Positions 1 through 5,745 of a stretch of 5,745 bases of DNA are shown piece after piece. The notes under the pieces are model-generated. The model ran no database searches. It was not told the origin of the DNA and was given only the letters and a program-made list of their open reading frames with translations. The stretch comes from Zymomonas sp. (lineage in GTDB: Bacteria; Pseudomonadota; Alphaproteobacteria; Sphingomonadales; Sphingomonadaceae): the NCBI GenBank assembly GCA_027489105.1, contig JAIYAJ010000281.1, positions 1-5,745 of the forward strand, written 5' to 3'. A program made the translations under genes and the position numbers. Every line of letters begins with the position of its first letter. The stretch's first letter is position 1.

Positions 1-1196
1 ATGGCGGCGCGCAGGCGGCCGTGGCGCTGCGGCAGAACAAGTTCGAGGGCAGCATCGCGATCGTCGGGGACGAACCCGATCTGCCCTATGAGCGCCCCCC
101 GCTCTCCAAGGAATATTTCTCGGGCGAGAAGAGCTTCGAGCGCATCCTGATTCGCCCGGCCAGCTTCTGGGAGGACCGCAAGATCGACATGCTGCTCGGC
201 CGTCGCGTCGAGAAGGTCGATGCCGTCGCGCACAGCGTGACCCTCGCCGACGGGTCGACGATCGGCTATGGTAAGCTGATCTGGGCGACCGGCGGCTCTC
301 CGCGTCGGCTGACCTGCTCGGGCCATCATCTGAGCGGCGTCCACGGCGTGCGCACCCGCGCCGATGCCGACCGGATGCTGAGCGAGCTCGAGCGGACGAG
401 CAATGTCGTCGTCATCGGCGGCGGCTATATCGGCCTCGAGGCGGCGGCGGTGCTGTCGAAGTTCGGCAAGAAGGTCACGATCCTCGAAGCGCTCGATCGG
501 GTGCTGGCGCGCGTGGCGGGCGAGACGCTGTCGCGCTTCTACGAGGCCGAGCACCGCGCGCATGGCGTCGACGTGCAGCTGAACGCCAAGGTCGACTGCA
601 TCCTGGGCGACGAGCAGGACCGGGTGACCGGAGTGCGCATGCACGACGGCAGCATCATTGCGGCGGACATGGTGATCGTCGGCATCGGCATCATCCCTGC
701 GGTCGAGGCGCTGATCGCGGCCGGCGCGGCCGGTGGCAACGGCGTCGATGTCGACGAATATTGCCGCACCAGCCTCCCCGACATCTATGCGATCGGCGAC
801 TGCGCGATGCACGCCAACGCCTTTGCCGACGGGCAGCGCATCCGGCTGGAGTCGGTCCAGAACGCCAATGATCAGGCGACGACCGCAGCCAAGCATATCC
901 TCGGTACCGAGGAAGCCTATCATGCGGTGCCCTGGTTCTGGTCGAACCAATATGATCTGCGGCTGCAGACCATGGGCCTGTCGATCGGCTATGACGAGAC
1001 GATCGTGCGCGGCGATCCAGCGACGCGGAGCTTCTCGATCATCTATCTGAAGAACGGCAAGGTGCTGGCGCTCGATTGCGTCAATGCGGTCAAGGATTAT
1101 GTGCAGGGCAAGGCGCTGGTGACCAAGGGCCTGACGCCCGACAAAGCCGCGCTCGCCGATACGGAAGTCCCGCTGAAGACGCTCGTTCCGGCCTGA
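1..1196 (+). CDS. FAD-dependent ferredoxin reductase-type oxidoreductase, 5' end cut off by the window
   Basis: This flavoprotein family passes electrons from NADH through FAD to a ferredoxin or rubredoxin, often serving cytochrome P450s or ring-hydroxylating oxygenases. The reading frame is already open at base 3 and continues unbroken to TGA at 1194-1196 (397 visible residues). The first residues, [11 protein letters not shown], are the tail of the N-terminal FAD-binding Rossmann motif, so the true start lies upstream; the GTG at 21 and the out-of-frame ATG at base 1 are not starts. Next come PYERPPLSK, typical of this family, and the NAD-binding motif GGGYIGLE at 417-440. The second strand of that fold ends in Glu (codon 486-488), which favours NADH over NADPH. 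The FAD motif IYAIGDC is at 783-803. The C-terminal reductase domain carries [14 protein letters not shown]. No ferredoxin, P450 or oxygenase gene is visible, so the electron acceptor is unknown. Family assignment is firm; the exact substrate is not. Confidence 0.9.
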   Translation, partial: GGAQAAVALRQNKFEGSIAIVGDEPDLPYERPPLSKEYFSGEKSFERILIRPASFWEDRKIDMLLGRRVEKVDAVAHSVTLADGSTIGYGKLIWATGGSPRRLTCSGHHLSGVHGVRTRADADRMLSELERTSNVVVIGGGYIGLEAAAVLSKFGKKVTILEALDRVLARVAGETLSRFYEAEHRAHGVDVQLNAKVDCILGDEQDRVTGVRMHDGSIIAADMVIVGIGIIPAVEALIAAGAAGGNGVDVDEYCRTSLPDIYAIGDCAMHANAFADGQRIRLESVQNANDQATTAAKHILGTEEAYHAVPWFWSNQYDLRLQTMGLSIGYDETIVRGDPATRSFSIIYLKNGKVLALDCVNAVKDYVQGKALVTKGLTPDKAALADTEVPLKTLVPA

Positions 1197-1277
1197 CGCA
1201 CCACCGCTCGGGAACCCTGACCGCGCGTCCACGTTGGAAAGCGCGCCGATAGCGGCTGGACAAGCGAGGATCGTGCG

Positions 1278-1685
1278 ATGGAACTGACGGTTTCCCTGGA
1301 AGATATCTGCCGCCTGATCGTGCGTTCGCGCGAACTGGAGGCCCAAGTGCCTGCGATCGAGACCGAGGAGGACGAGGATCCGACCGACAGCGACGATCCG
1401 CTGGCGGTGCTTGAGGACGAAGCCAATGAGGCCGTCGAGGAAGAGGTCCGCGCGCTGATCGAGGATATGGCCGACGACGAGCAGATCGAGGTGCTGGCGC
1501 TGGCGCTGGTCGGGCGCGGGACGTTCGACGCGAGCGAATGGGACGAGGCATTGGAGGCAGCAGGCGAGCAGGATGCCGAGCCTATCGTCGACCAGTTGAT
1601 GGAGATGCCGATGCTGGCGGGGTATCTCGACGCCGGGCTCGCCGCCTTCGATCTCAGCTGCGCGGGGATCGGCCAAATCGAGTGA
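1278..1685 (+). CDS. DUF3775 family protein, highly acidic
   Basis: This is a 135-residue protein of unknown function that I recognise as DUF3775-like. The family is small, found mainly in alphaproteobacteria, and has no established role. Recognisable features are an N-terminal helix beginning LTVSLEDICRLIVRSRE, an acidic low-complexity linker (about residues 28-56), the core DDEQIEVLALALVGRG (66-81), a DEW-like segment SEWDE (86-90), and a C-terminal PMLAGYLDAGLAAF block (111-124). I count 40 Asp/Glu against 5 Arg and no Lys or His, so the protein should be soluble, cytoplasmic and strongly negative. There is no signal peptide or membrane segment. The ATG at 1278 is preceded by GCGAGGA ending 7 bases upstream, a good ribosome binding site. 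It lies 81 bases after the oxidoreductase stop, so it may be read from that transcript or its own. Its last 32 bases overlap the 3' end of the opposite-strand gene. Confidence 0.85.
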   Translation: MELTVSLEDICRLIVRSRELEAQVPAIETEEDEDPTDSDDPLAVLEDEANEAVEEEVRALIEDMADDEQIEVLALALVGRGTFDASEWDEALEAAGEQDAEPIVDQLMEMPMLAGYLDAGLAAFDLSCAGIGQIE

Positions 1686-2187
1686 AGCGCCAGTCGCCGA
1701 TCGAGTCCCAGGGGCCGCCGCGATACCAATAGGCCGACAGGCCATCGATGCGCAGCGGGCGGGCCTCGAAGTCCTTCGACAGCTCCGCCATCAACTCGCG
1801 TGCGTCGGCCGGGGTGACCTTGTTCTGAATGGTGATATGCGGCCGCCAGCCGGCGCGATCCTGCGGGGTCAGCATAGGCTCGAACGCCTCGGCGATGCGG
1901 GACCGGATGGCAGCGAGACCGGGGCTATCGACGCCGAAGGCGACGCCCCTCCCCAGCGACAGCAGTCGTGAGATGCGCGCGGCGGGGGCGATGGTCGTCC
2001 GCACTTCGCGAATCAGCAGGCGGCGCAGCTCGTCGAGCCCCGACGGCGGCAAATGGTGGAACAGCGTCAGATGGGCGCGCAGTACATTGCGCTCGGGCGG
2101 AAAATGCACCCGCCGCAGGCCGTCCGCCCAGGCGAGATCCTCGTCGCCCAGCAATGCGGTGACGATGATCGGCGCGGTGCCGGTCAA
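1654..2187 (-). CDS. 2H phosphoesterase, 2'-5' RNA ligase family
   Basis: This 177-residue protein carries both HxTx signatures of the 2H phosphoesterase superfamily: HLTL at residues 39-42 and HITI at 117-120. In characterised members the two histidines form the active site that opens 2',3'-cyclic phosphates or makes or breaks 2'-5' RNA linkages. Here the physiological substrate is unknown. Other family-like segments are HFPPERN before the first motif and WYRGGPW near the end. Length is normal. The best start is the TTG at 2187-2185, because the conserved beta strand PIIVTALLG begins only about five residues later and no ATG lies nearby. This TTG overlaps the kup stop codon in a TTGA arrangement, and only a weak purine stretch precedes it, so translation probably depends on ribosomes finishing kup. 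The stop at 1656-1654 lies inside the convergent DUF3775 gene. Function at family level is secure; a role tied to potassium is inference only. Confidence 0.88.
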   Translation of the reverse strand: MTGTAPIIVTALLGDEDLAWADGLRRVHFPPERNVLRAHLTLFHHLPPSGLDELRRLLIREVRTTIAPAARISRLLSLGRGVAFGVDSPGLAAIRSRIAEAFEPMLTPQDRAGWRPHITIQNKVTPADARELMAELSKDFEARPLRIDGLSAYWYRGGPWDSIGDWRFTRFGRSPRS

Positions 2188-4145
2188 ATCTCGACCTGGC
2201 TGCCCAGCTCGACCACGCGGTTGGTCGGCAGCTTGAAGAACTCCATCGCGCTTTCGGCGTTTCGGAGCATCCAGGAAAAAAGCTTCTCGCGCCAGATCGC
2301 CATGCCGGGATGCGCCGAGGGCAGCAGTGTCTGCCGGGCGAGGAAGAAGCTCGTGTCCATCATCTTGAACGCAGGCCCGCAGGTCTGCGTATCCGCCAGC
2401 ACCGCCGGCACGTCGGGGTCTTCCATGAAGCCGTAATTGATGACGATGCGGAAAAAGCCCTGGCCCAGATCGGCGCAGCTGACCCGTTCGGTCGTTCGAA
2501 CATAGGGAACGTCGGCGATCTTCACCGTCAGCAGAATCACCCGCTCATGCAGGCATTTGTTGTGCTTCAGGTTGTGCAGCAGCGCGTGGGGCATGCCCTG
2601 CGCCTGCGAGGTCATGAACACCGCGGTGCCGGGCACGCGGACGGCGGAATTGACCGCCGACTGGACGAACACCTTGACCGGCATCGACGCCTGGCGAAGC
2701 CGGTCGATCATCAGCGCCCTGCCCCGCGCCCAGGTGGTGAGCAGGGTGAAGGCGATGAAGCCGATCAGCAGCGGGAACCAACCGCCATCGGGCACCTTGG
2801 TGAGGTTGGCGCCGAAATAGGCGAGGTCGACCGCCGCGAAGACCGCGATCAGTGGCGCCGCCACCCATTTCTTCCATCCCCACAGCTGGATCAGCACGAC
2901 TGCGATCAGGCAGGTGTCGATCGCCATCGCGCCGGTTACCGCGATGCCATAGGCGGCGGCGAGGTTCGACGAGGTGCGGAAGGATATCACCAGCAGGATC
3001 ACCATGACCATCAGGCCCCAGTTGATCGCCGGGATGTAGATCTGCCCGATCGAGCCGGCGCTGGTGTGGGTGATGCGCAGACGCGGGATGAAGCCGAGCT
3101 GGATCGCCTGCTGGGTGACCGAGAAGGCGCCGGAGATCACCGCCTGGCTTGCGATGACCGTCGCCATGGTCGCCAGGATCACCAGCGGCAGGCGCAGCAT
3201 TTCCGGGGCCAGCAGGAAGAAGGGGTTGTGGATTGTCTGCAGCGCGGTCGCCATGTCCTGCGACAGCAGCATCGCGCCCTGGCCCAGATAGTTGAGCATA
3301 AGCGCGGGCAGGACGAAGACGAGCCAGCTGACCCCGATCGGCTTGCGCCCGAAATGGCCCATGTCGGCATAGAGCGCCTCGGCCCCCGTCACCGCCAGCA
3401 CCACCGAGCCCATGGCGAGGAAGGCGAAATAGCCCTCCTCCAGGAAGAAGCGGACCGCGTACCAGGGATTGAGCGCAATCAGGACATGGGGATTGTCGAC
3501 GATGTGCCACACGCCCAGCGTCGCGAGCACCGCGAAATAGACGAGCATGATCGGGCCGAACAGCAGGCCCACCTTGGCCGTCCCGCGCGCCTGGATCGTG
3601 AACAGGCCGATCAATATGCCCACGGCGAGCGGCAGAACAAGCGGTGCGAACCGGGCCTCCACCGTAGTCAGGCCCTCCACCGCCGACAGGACCGAGATCG
3701 CTGGCGTGATCATGCTGTCGCCATAGAACAGCGCCGTCGCGAACACGCCGAGCAGGACGATGCCCTTGGTCCAGCGCTTGTTGTTCTCGGTCTTGCGGTT
3801 GATCAGCGCGAGGAGCGCCAGACTGCCGCCCTCGCCCTTGTTGTCGGCGCGCATGATGATCGCGACATATTTGAAGGTCACGACGACCATCATCGACCAG
3901 AAGATCAGGCTGAGGACGCCCAGGATATGGACTTCGTCGGGCGGCAGCGGATGGTGGCCGGCGAACGTCTCGCGAAAGGCATAAAGCGGGCTGGTGCCGA
4001 TGTCGCCGAAAACGACGCCGATCGCACCGAGCATCAGCGCGGCCATCCCGCCCTGCGCATGACCGCCGCCCGGCAGATGATTGTCGGGCGCTGCAGAGTG
4101 CGGCACCGCCTGCACGGAAGCGTCGCCCGTGCCCTCATTCGTCAT
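2184..4145 (-). CDS. kup: Kup potassium uptake protein (KUP/HAK/KT family)
   Basis: This inner-membrane potassium transporter, a proton-coupled K+ importer in E. coli and relatives, has 653 residues, close to the family norm. About 33 polar N-terminal residues precede the first membrane segment with the hallmark [13 protein letters not shown] (43-55). Other conserved blocks are RADNKGEGG (99-107), [13 protein letters not shown] (138-150) and [14 protein letters not shown] (253-266). I can place about twelve hydrophobic segments between residues 36 and 472, followed by a cytoplasmic C-terminal domain ending [10 protein letters not shown]. The ATG at 4145 is the earliest possible start, because an in-frame TGA lies three codons before it (4154-4152); an AAGG ten bases upstream is a modest ribosome binding site. 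A second in-frame ATG at residue 34 is a weaker alternative. The stop overlaps the start of the downstream 2H gene. The regulator gene lies 158 bases upstream on the same strand, so co-transcription with it is possible but not shown. Confidence 0.96.
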   Translation of the reverse strand: MTNEGTGDASVQAVPHSAAPDNHLPGGGHAQGGMAALMLGAIGVVFGDIGTSPLYAFRETFAGHHPLPPDEVHILGVLSLIFWSMMVVVTFKYVAIIMRADNKGEGGSLALLALINRKTENNKRWTKGIVLLGVFATALFYGDSMITPAISVLSAVEGLTTVEARFAPLVLPLAVGILIGLFTIQARGTAKVGLLFGPIMLVYFAVLATLGVWHIVDNPHVLIALNPWYAVRFFLEEGYFAFLAMGSVVLAVTGAEALYADMGHFGRKPIGVSWLVFVLPALMLNYLGQGAMLLSQDMATALQTIHNPFFLLAPEMLRLPLVILATMATVIASQAVISGAFSVTQQAIQLGFIPRLRITHTSAGSIGQIYIPAINWGLMVMVILLVISFRTSSNLAAAYGIAVTGAMAIDTCLIAVVLIQLWGWKKWVAAPLIAVFAAVDLAYFGANLTKVPDGGWFPLLIGFIAFTLLTTWARGRALMIDRLRQASMPVKVFVQSAVNSAVRVPGTAVFMTSQAQGMPHALLHNLKHNKCLHERVILLTVKIADVPYVRTTERVSCADLGQGFFRIVINYGFMEDPDVPAVLADTQTCGPAFKMMDTSFFLARQTLLPSAHPGMAIWREKLFSWMLRNAESAMEFFKLPTNRVVELGSQVEI

Positions 4146-4210
4146 GCGAGGTCAGCCTTCATGTCGGTGCCCAGTTCGAGCGCCCGTCCTTCCCCTGGAT
4201 CGAGCGGCAT
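4142..4210 (-). CDS. Possible 22-codon leader frame ending on the kup start codon
   Basis: A short frame opens with ATG at 4210-4208 and ends with TGA at 4144-4142, so its stop overlaps the kup ATG as ATGA. The encoded peptide begins [14 protein letters not shown] and ends DMKADLA; it has an internal ATG at 4162-4160. A purine-rich AGGGG AAGGA run lies inside the frame (4196-4187), and the region before its ATG has only a weak AGGG about 11 bases away. It resembles no family I know. It may be a leader peptide that couples translation into kup, or simply a chance frame in GC-rich DNA, where a run of this length is unremarkable. Evidence is limited to the overlap geometry. Confidence 0.2.
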   Translation of the reverse strand: MPLDPGEGRALELGTDMKADLA

Positions 4211-4222
4211 AGCGGCGGCGCC

Positions 4223-4246
4223 CTAGCACGGGCGGGATAGTGCTAG
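4223..4246. repeat. 7-bp inverted repeat upstream of kup
   Basis: CTAGCAC at 4223-4229 is mirrored exactly by GTGCTAG at 4240-4246, with a 10-base GC-rich spacer. CTAG-containing sequence is uncommon in GC-rich genomes, which makes two matched copies here stand out. It lies about 77-100 bases before the kup start and could be an operator for a dimeric regulator. As RNA it would form a short hairpin, but with no following U-run it is not a convincing intrinsic terminator for the upstream regulator gene. Confidence 0.45.
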
Positions 4247-4264
4247 CAACGGCGTGGGGCTCCA

Positions 4265-4294
4265 GCCGTTCCATCGAGGGCCGTTCCATCGCGG
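4265..4294. repeat. Tandem duplication of a 15-bp unit
   Basis: Two head-to-tail copies are visible: GCCGTTCCATCGAGG (4265-4279) and GCCGTTCCATCGCGG (4280-4294), differing at one base. The pair begins ten bases beyond the stop codon of the Lrp-type gene, in the spacer before kup. It may be a replication-slippage duplication or a pair of protein-binding sites. No function can be assigned. Confidence 0.7.
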
Positions 4295-4303
4295 GACGCG
4301 CTG

Positions 4304-4744
4304 TCAATCGTCCTTGAGCAGGGTCCGCAGCGTCATCTGCGTCACCAGCCGCAACACGCCGGGCAGTGCGGACAATATGTCGCGGTGGACGCGCTCGTAG
4401 CTGTCGTCCTCGGCCACCTCCACCTTCAACAGATAATCCGACTCACCGCTGAGCAGATAGGCCGCCACGACGTGCGATGTGCGCTCCAGCGCCTGCTCGA
4501 ACGCCATCATCGTCGCCTGCCTCTGATCGGCCAGGGTGACCTGCACGAACATCGTCGAGGGATTGCCCCGCGCTTCATCGGACAGACGTGCGCGATAGCC
4601 GCGGATCATGCCGGCCTGTTCGAGCGCCTTCACGCGGCGATGGACGGCGGACGGCGACAGGCCGACCTTGTCGCCCAGCTGCTCGCTGGTCAGGCTCGCG
4701 TCGCGGGCTAGCTGTGAGAGGATCTTGCGATCGATACGATCCAT
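4304..4744 (-). CDS. Lrp/AsnC family transcriptional regulator
   Basis: This 146-residue DNA-binding regulator has the standard Lrp/AsnC plan. The N-terminal winged helix-turn-helix (MDRIDRKILSQLARD, then LTSEQLGDKVGLSPSAVHRR at residues 18-37) is followed by an effector-binding RAM domain (about 65-142) with the characteristic G-x-x-DY pattern (GESDY, residues 100-104). Such proteins form dimers and octamers and respond to amino acids. I chose the ATG at 4744 because MDRIDRKIL matches the usual start of the family. The frame stays open to a TTG at 4822, but that extension is low-complexity and would run through the shared promoter region. No clear ribosome binding site precedes 4744. The gene is divergent from ald, 131 bases away, which suggests that it controls ald in response to alanine, as AldR does for ald in M. 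tuberculosis, and perhaps its own expression. That role is inferred from position. Confidence 0.92.
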   Translation of the reverse strand: MDRIDRKILSQLARDASLTSEQLGDKVGLSPSAVHRRVKALEQAGMIRGYRARLSDEARGNPSTMFVQVTLADQRQATMMAFEQALERTSHVVAAYLLSGESDYLLKVEVAEDDSYERVHRDILSALPGVLRLVTQMTLRTLLKDD

Positions 4745-4765
4745 GCGGGAGTTTTTGGCATGACT

Positions 4766-4787
4766 AGGGGGTTCCGCGCAAACCCCT
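4766..4787. promoter_or_regulatory. Operator-like near-palindrome between the Lrp-type gene and ald
   Basis: AGGGGGTT (4766-4773) and AAACCCCT (4780-4787) are inverted copies, matching at 7 of 8 positions, around a 6-base spacer. Over the whole 22 bases 9 of 11 pairs are complementary. It sits about 22 bases before the regulator's start codon and about 90 before that of ald, a natural place for an autoregulatory site. It does not match the 15-bp E. coli Lrp consensus, and the binding protein is inferred only from location. Confidence 0.4.
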
Positions 4788-4844
4788 GCGCGCGGCTGGC
4801 TCAACCGCGTCGACCTTCGCAACTTTTTCCCGTCAGCGGGGGGT

Positions 4845-4850
4845 TATGAT
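4845..4850 (+). promoter_or_regulatory. ald: Candidate -10 element of the ald promoter
   Basis: TATGAT matches the sigma-70 -10 consensus at five of six positions and is followed by about 25 bases to the ald start, leaving room for a short leader with its ribosome binding site. No good -35 hexamer lies 16-18 bases upstream (the region reads ACTTTT), which would fit an activator-dependent promoter controlled by the neighbouring Lrp-type protein. Assignment is tentative. Confidence 0.35.
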
Positions 4851-4861
4851 GGGTGGTCATT

Positions 4862-4869
4862 GAGAGGAG
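4862..4869 (+). promoter_or_regulatory. ald: Strong ribosome binding site of ald
   Basis: GAGAGGAG ends six bases before the ATG at 4876 and is an excellent Shine-Dalgarno match. It fixes the ald start and is clearly stronger than the sites in front of the minus-strand genes here. Confidence 0.8.
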
Positions 4870-4875
4870 TGAGCC

Positions 4876-5745
4876 ATGCGGATCGGTGTTCCCAAGGAAA
4901 TCAAGAATCACGAATATCGGGTTGGTCTGACCCCGGCCTCCGTAGCCGAACTCGCCGCCGCCGGTCACGAACTGATCGTCGAGACGCGCGCCGGAACCGG
5001 CATCGATTTCGAGGACGAGGACTATGTTGCCGCAGGCGCCCGGATCGCACCGAATGCGGGCGCGGTCTTTGCCGCCGCCGACATGATCGTCAAGGTCAAG
5101 GAGCCGCAACCGTCCGAGATCGCGCTGCTGGAGGCGCGCCACACGCTGTTCACCTATCTCCACCTCGCCGCCGACAAGCCGCAGGCCGAAGGGCTGATGG
5201 CATCGGGCGCGACCTGCATCGCCTATGAGACGGTCACCTCGCGCTCGGGCGCGCTGCCGCTGCTCAAGCCGATGTCCGAAGTCGCCGGCCGCATGTCGAT
5301 CCAGGTCGGCGCCCATTATCTGGAAAAGGAACAGGGCGGACGCGGCGTGCTGCTGGGCGGCGTGCCCGGCGTGGCGCCCGCGCGCGTCGCCATCCTCGGC
5401 GGCGGCGTCGCCGGCATCAACGCTGCGCAGATGGCGGTCGGCCAGCGTGCCGACGTCACCATCTACGACATCAACAATGATCGCCTCGCCGAACTGGACA
5501 TGCATTTCGGCAGCCAGATCAAGACCGCCTATGCATCGAAGGCCGCGATCGCGGCCGCCGTCGCCCGCGCGCATCTGGTGATCGGCGCGGTCCTCGTGCC
5601 GGGCGCGGCGGCGCCGAAGCTGGTGACGCGCGACATGCTCAGGACGATGAAGCGCGGATCGGTGCTGGTCGACATCGCGATCGATCAAGGCGGCTGTTTC
5701 GAGACCAGCCATGCCACGACCCATGACGATCCCGTCTTCGAAGTC
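4876..5745 (+). CDS. ald: Alanine dehydrogenase, 3' end cut off by the window
   Basis: Alanine dehydrogenase reversibly converts L-alanine, water and NAD+ to pyruvate, ammonia and NADH in the cytoplasm, linking alanine catabolism to central carbon and nitrogen metabolism. The frame from the ATG at 4876 runs 290 codons to the window edge without a stop; the family is about 370 residues, so roughly 80 are missing. The N-terminus MRIGVPKEIKNHEYRVGLTP is diagnostic. The residues known as substrate-binding or catalytic in the M. tuberculosis enzyme occur at identical positions: Arg15, Lys75, His96 and Asp270. The NAD-binding Rossmann motif GGGVAG is at 175-180, with Asp198 at the end of the second strand, consistent with NAD+ preference. 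DIAIDQGGCFETS (266-278) is a family signature. No damage is visible. Divergence from an Lrp/AsnC gene suggests alanine-responsive control. The related PntA transhydrogenase subunit is excluded by the overall match to Ald. Confidence 0.96.
   Translation, partial: MRIGVPKEIKNHEYRVGLTPASVAELAAAGHELIVETRAGTGIDFEDEDYVAAGARIAPNAGAVFAAADMIVKVKEPQPSEIALLEARHTLFTYLHLAADKPQAEGLMASGATCIAYETVTSRSGALPLLKPMSEVAGRMSIQVGAHYLEKEQGGRGVLLGGVPGVAPARVAILGGGVAGINAAQMAVGQRADVTIYDINNDRLAELDMHFGSQIKTAYASKAAIAAAVARAHLVIGAVLVPGAAAPKLVTRDMLRTMKRGSVLVDIAIDQGGCFETSHATTHDDPVFEV

Noticed and set aside
1197..1277. Possible terminator hairpin between the oxidoreductase and DUF3775 genes (GCGCG ... CGCGC)
   Set aside because: The stem is only about 5 bp with a long loop and no following T-run; such GC repeats are expected by chance here.
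2310..4226. A 638-codon open frame on the plus strand, opposite kup
   Set aside because: It is a codon-bias shadow of kup. Its translation is rich in Arg, His, Gln, Asp and Gly, has no recognisable domain, and the minus-strand frame encodes an unmistakable Kup.
4146..4303. Potassium- or c-di-AMP-sensing riboswitch before kup
   Set aside because: The spacer is short and I see no conserved riboswitch architecture; known c-di-AMP riboswitches before K+ transporters belong to other phyla.
4745..4822. N-terminal extension of the Lrp-type protein to a TTG at 4822
   Set aside because: The extra 26 residues are unlike the family, whose proteins normally begin near the MDRIDRKIL segment, and they would cover the control region.
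4801..5724. A 307-codon open frame on the minus strand, opposite ald
   Set aside because: It is an antisense shadow of ald with low-complexity Arg/Asp/His/Gly composition, and it would run through the divergent promoter region.
1..5745. Mobile element, defence island or CRISPR content
   Set aside because: There are no transposase, integrase, toxin-antitoxin, nuclease or repeat-spacer patterns. All genes are housekeeping-like with uniform composition.

Overview
The window is GC-rich and reads as ordinary chromosomal DNA from an alphaproteobacterium. The protein sequences have the flavour of Sphingomonadaceae (Sphingomonas, Sphingobium or Novosphingobium type): a DUF3775 protein, a long-N-terminus Kup transporter and a single-component FAD ferredoxin reductase. 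This assignment comes from recognising family style, not from a search. There are no tRNA or rRNA genes, insertion sequences, phage genes or CRISPR arrays. Coding density is very high, and the only gaps between genes are about 81, 158 and 131 bases.

Layout, left to right. (1) Bases 1-1196, plus strand: the 3' part of an FAD- and NADH-dependent ferredoxin reductase-type oxidoreductase whose first dozen or so codons lie before the window. (2) 1278-1685, plus strand: a small, extremely acidic DUF3775 protein. (3) 1654-2187, minus strand: a 2H phosphoesterase of the 2'-5' RNA ligase family, meeting the DUF3775 gene tail to tail with a 32-base overlap. (4) 2184-4145, minus strand: the potassium transporter gene kup, whose stop codon overlaps the TTG start of the 2H gene. 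(5) 4146-4303: a short spacer holding a possible 22-codon leader frame, a 7-bp inverted repeat and a 15-bp tandem duplication. (6) 4304-4744, minus strand: an Lrp/AsnC-family regulator. (7) 4745-4875: a divergent control region with a near-palindrome and a likely promoter. (8) 4876 to the window end, plus strand: alanine dehydrogenase (ald), lacking roughly its last 80 residues because the window stops.

Two functional groupings are visible. The Lrp-type regulator and ald are divergent, an arrangement known for alanine-responsive regulators that control alanine catabolism (AldR in Mycobacterium tuberculosis). kup and the 2H phosphoesterase are very probably co-transcribed and translationally coupled, though no shared biochemical role is established. 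I see no strong case for an undescribed system. The points most worth a second look are the kup/2H coupling, the tail-to-tail overlap, the small frame abutting kup, and the operator-like dyad between the regulator and ald.
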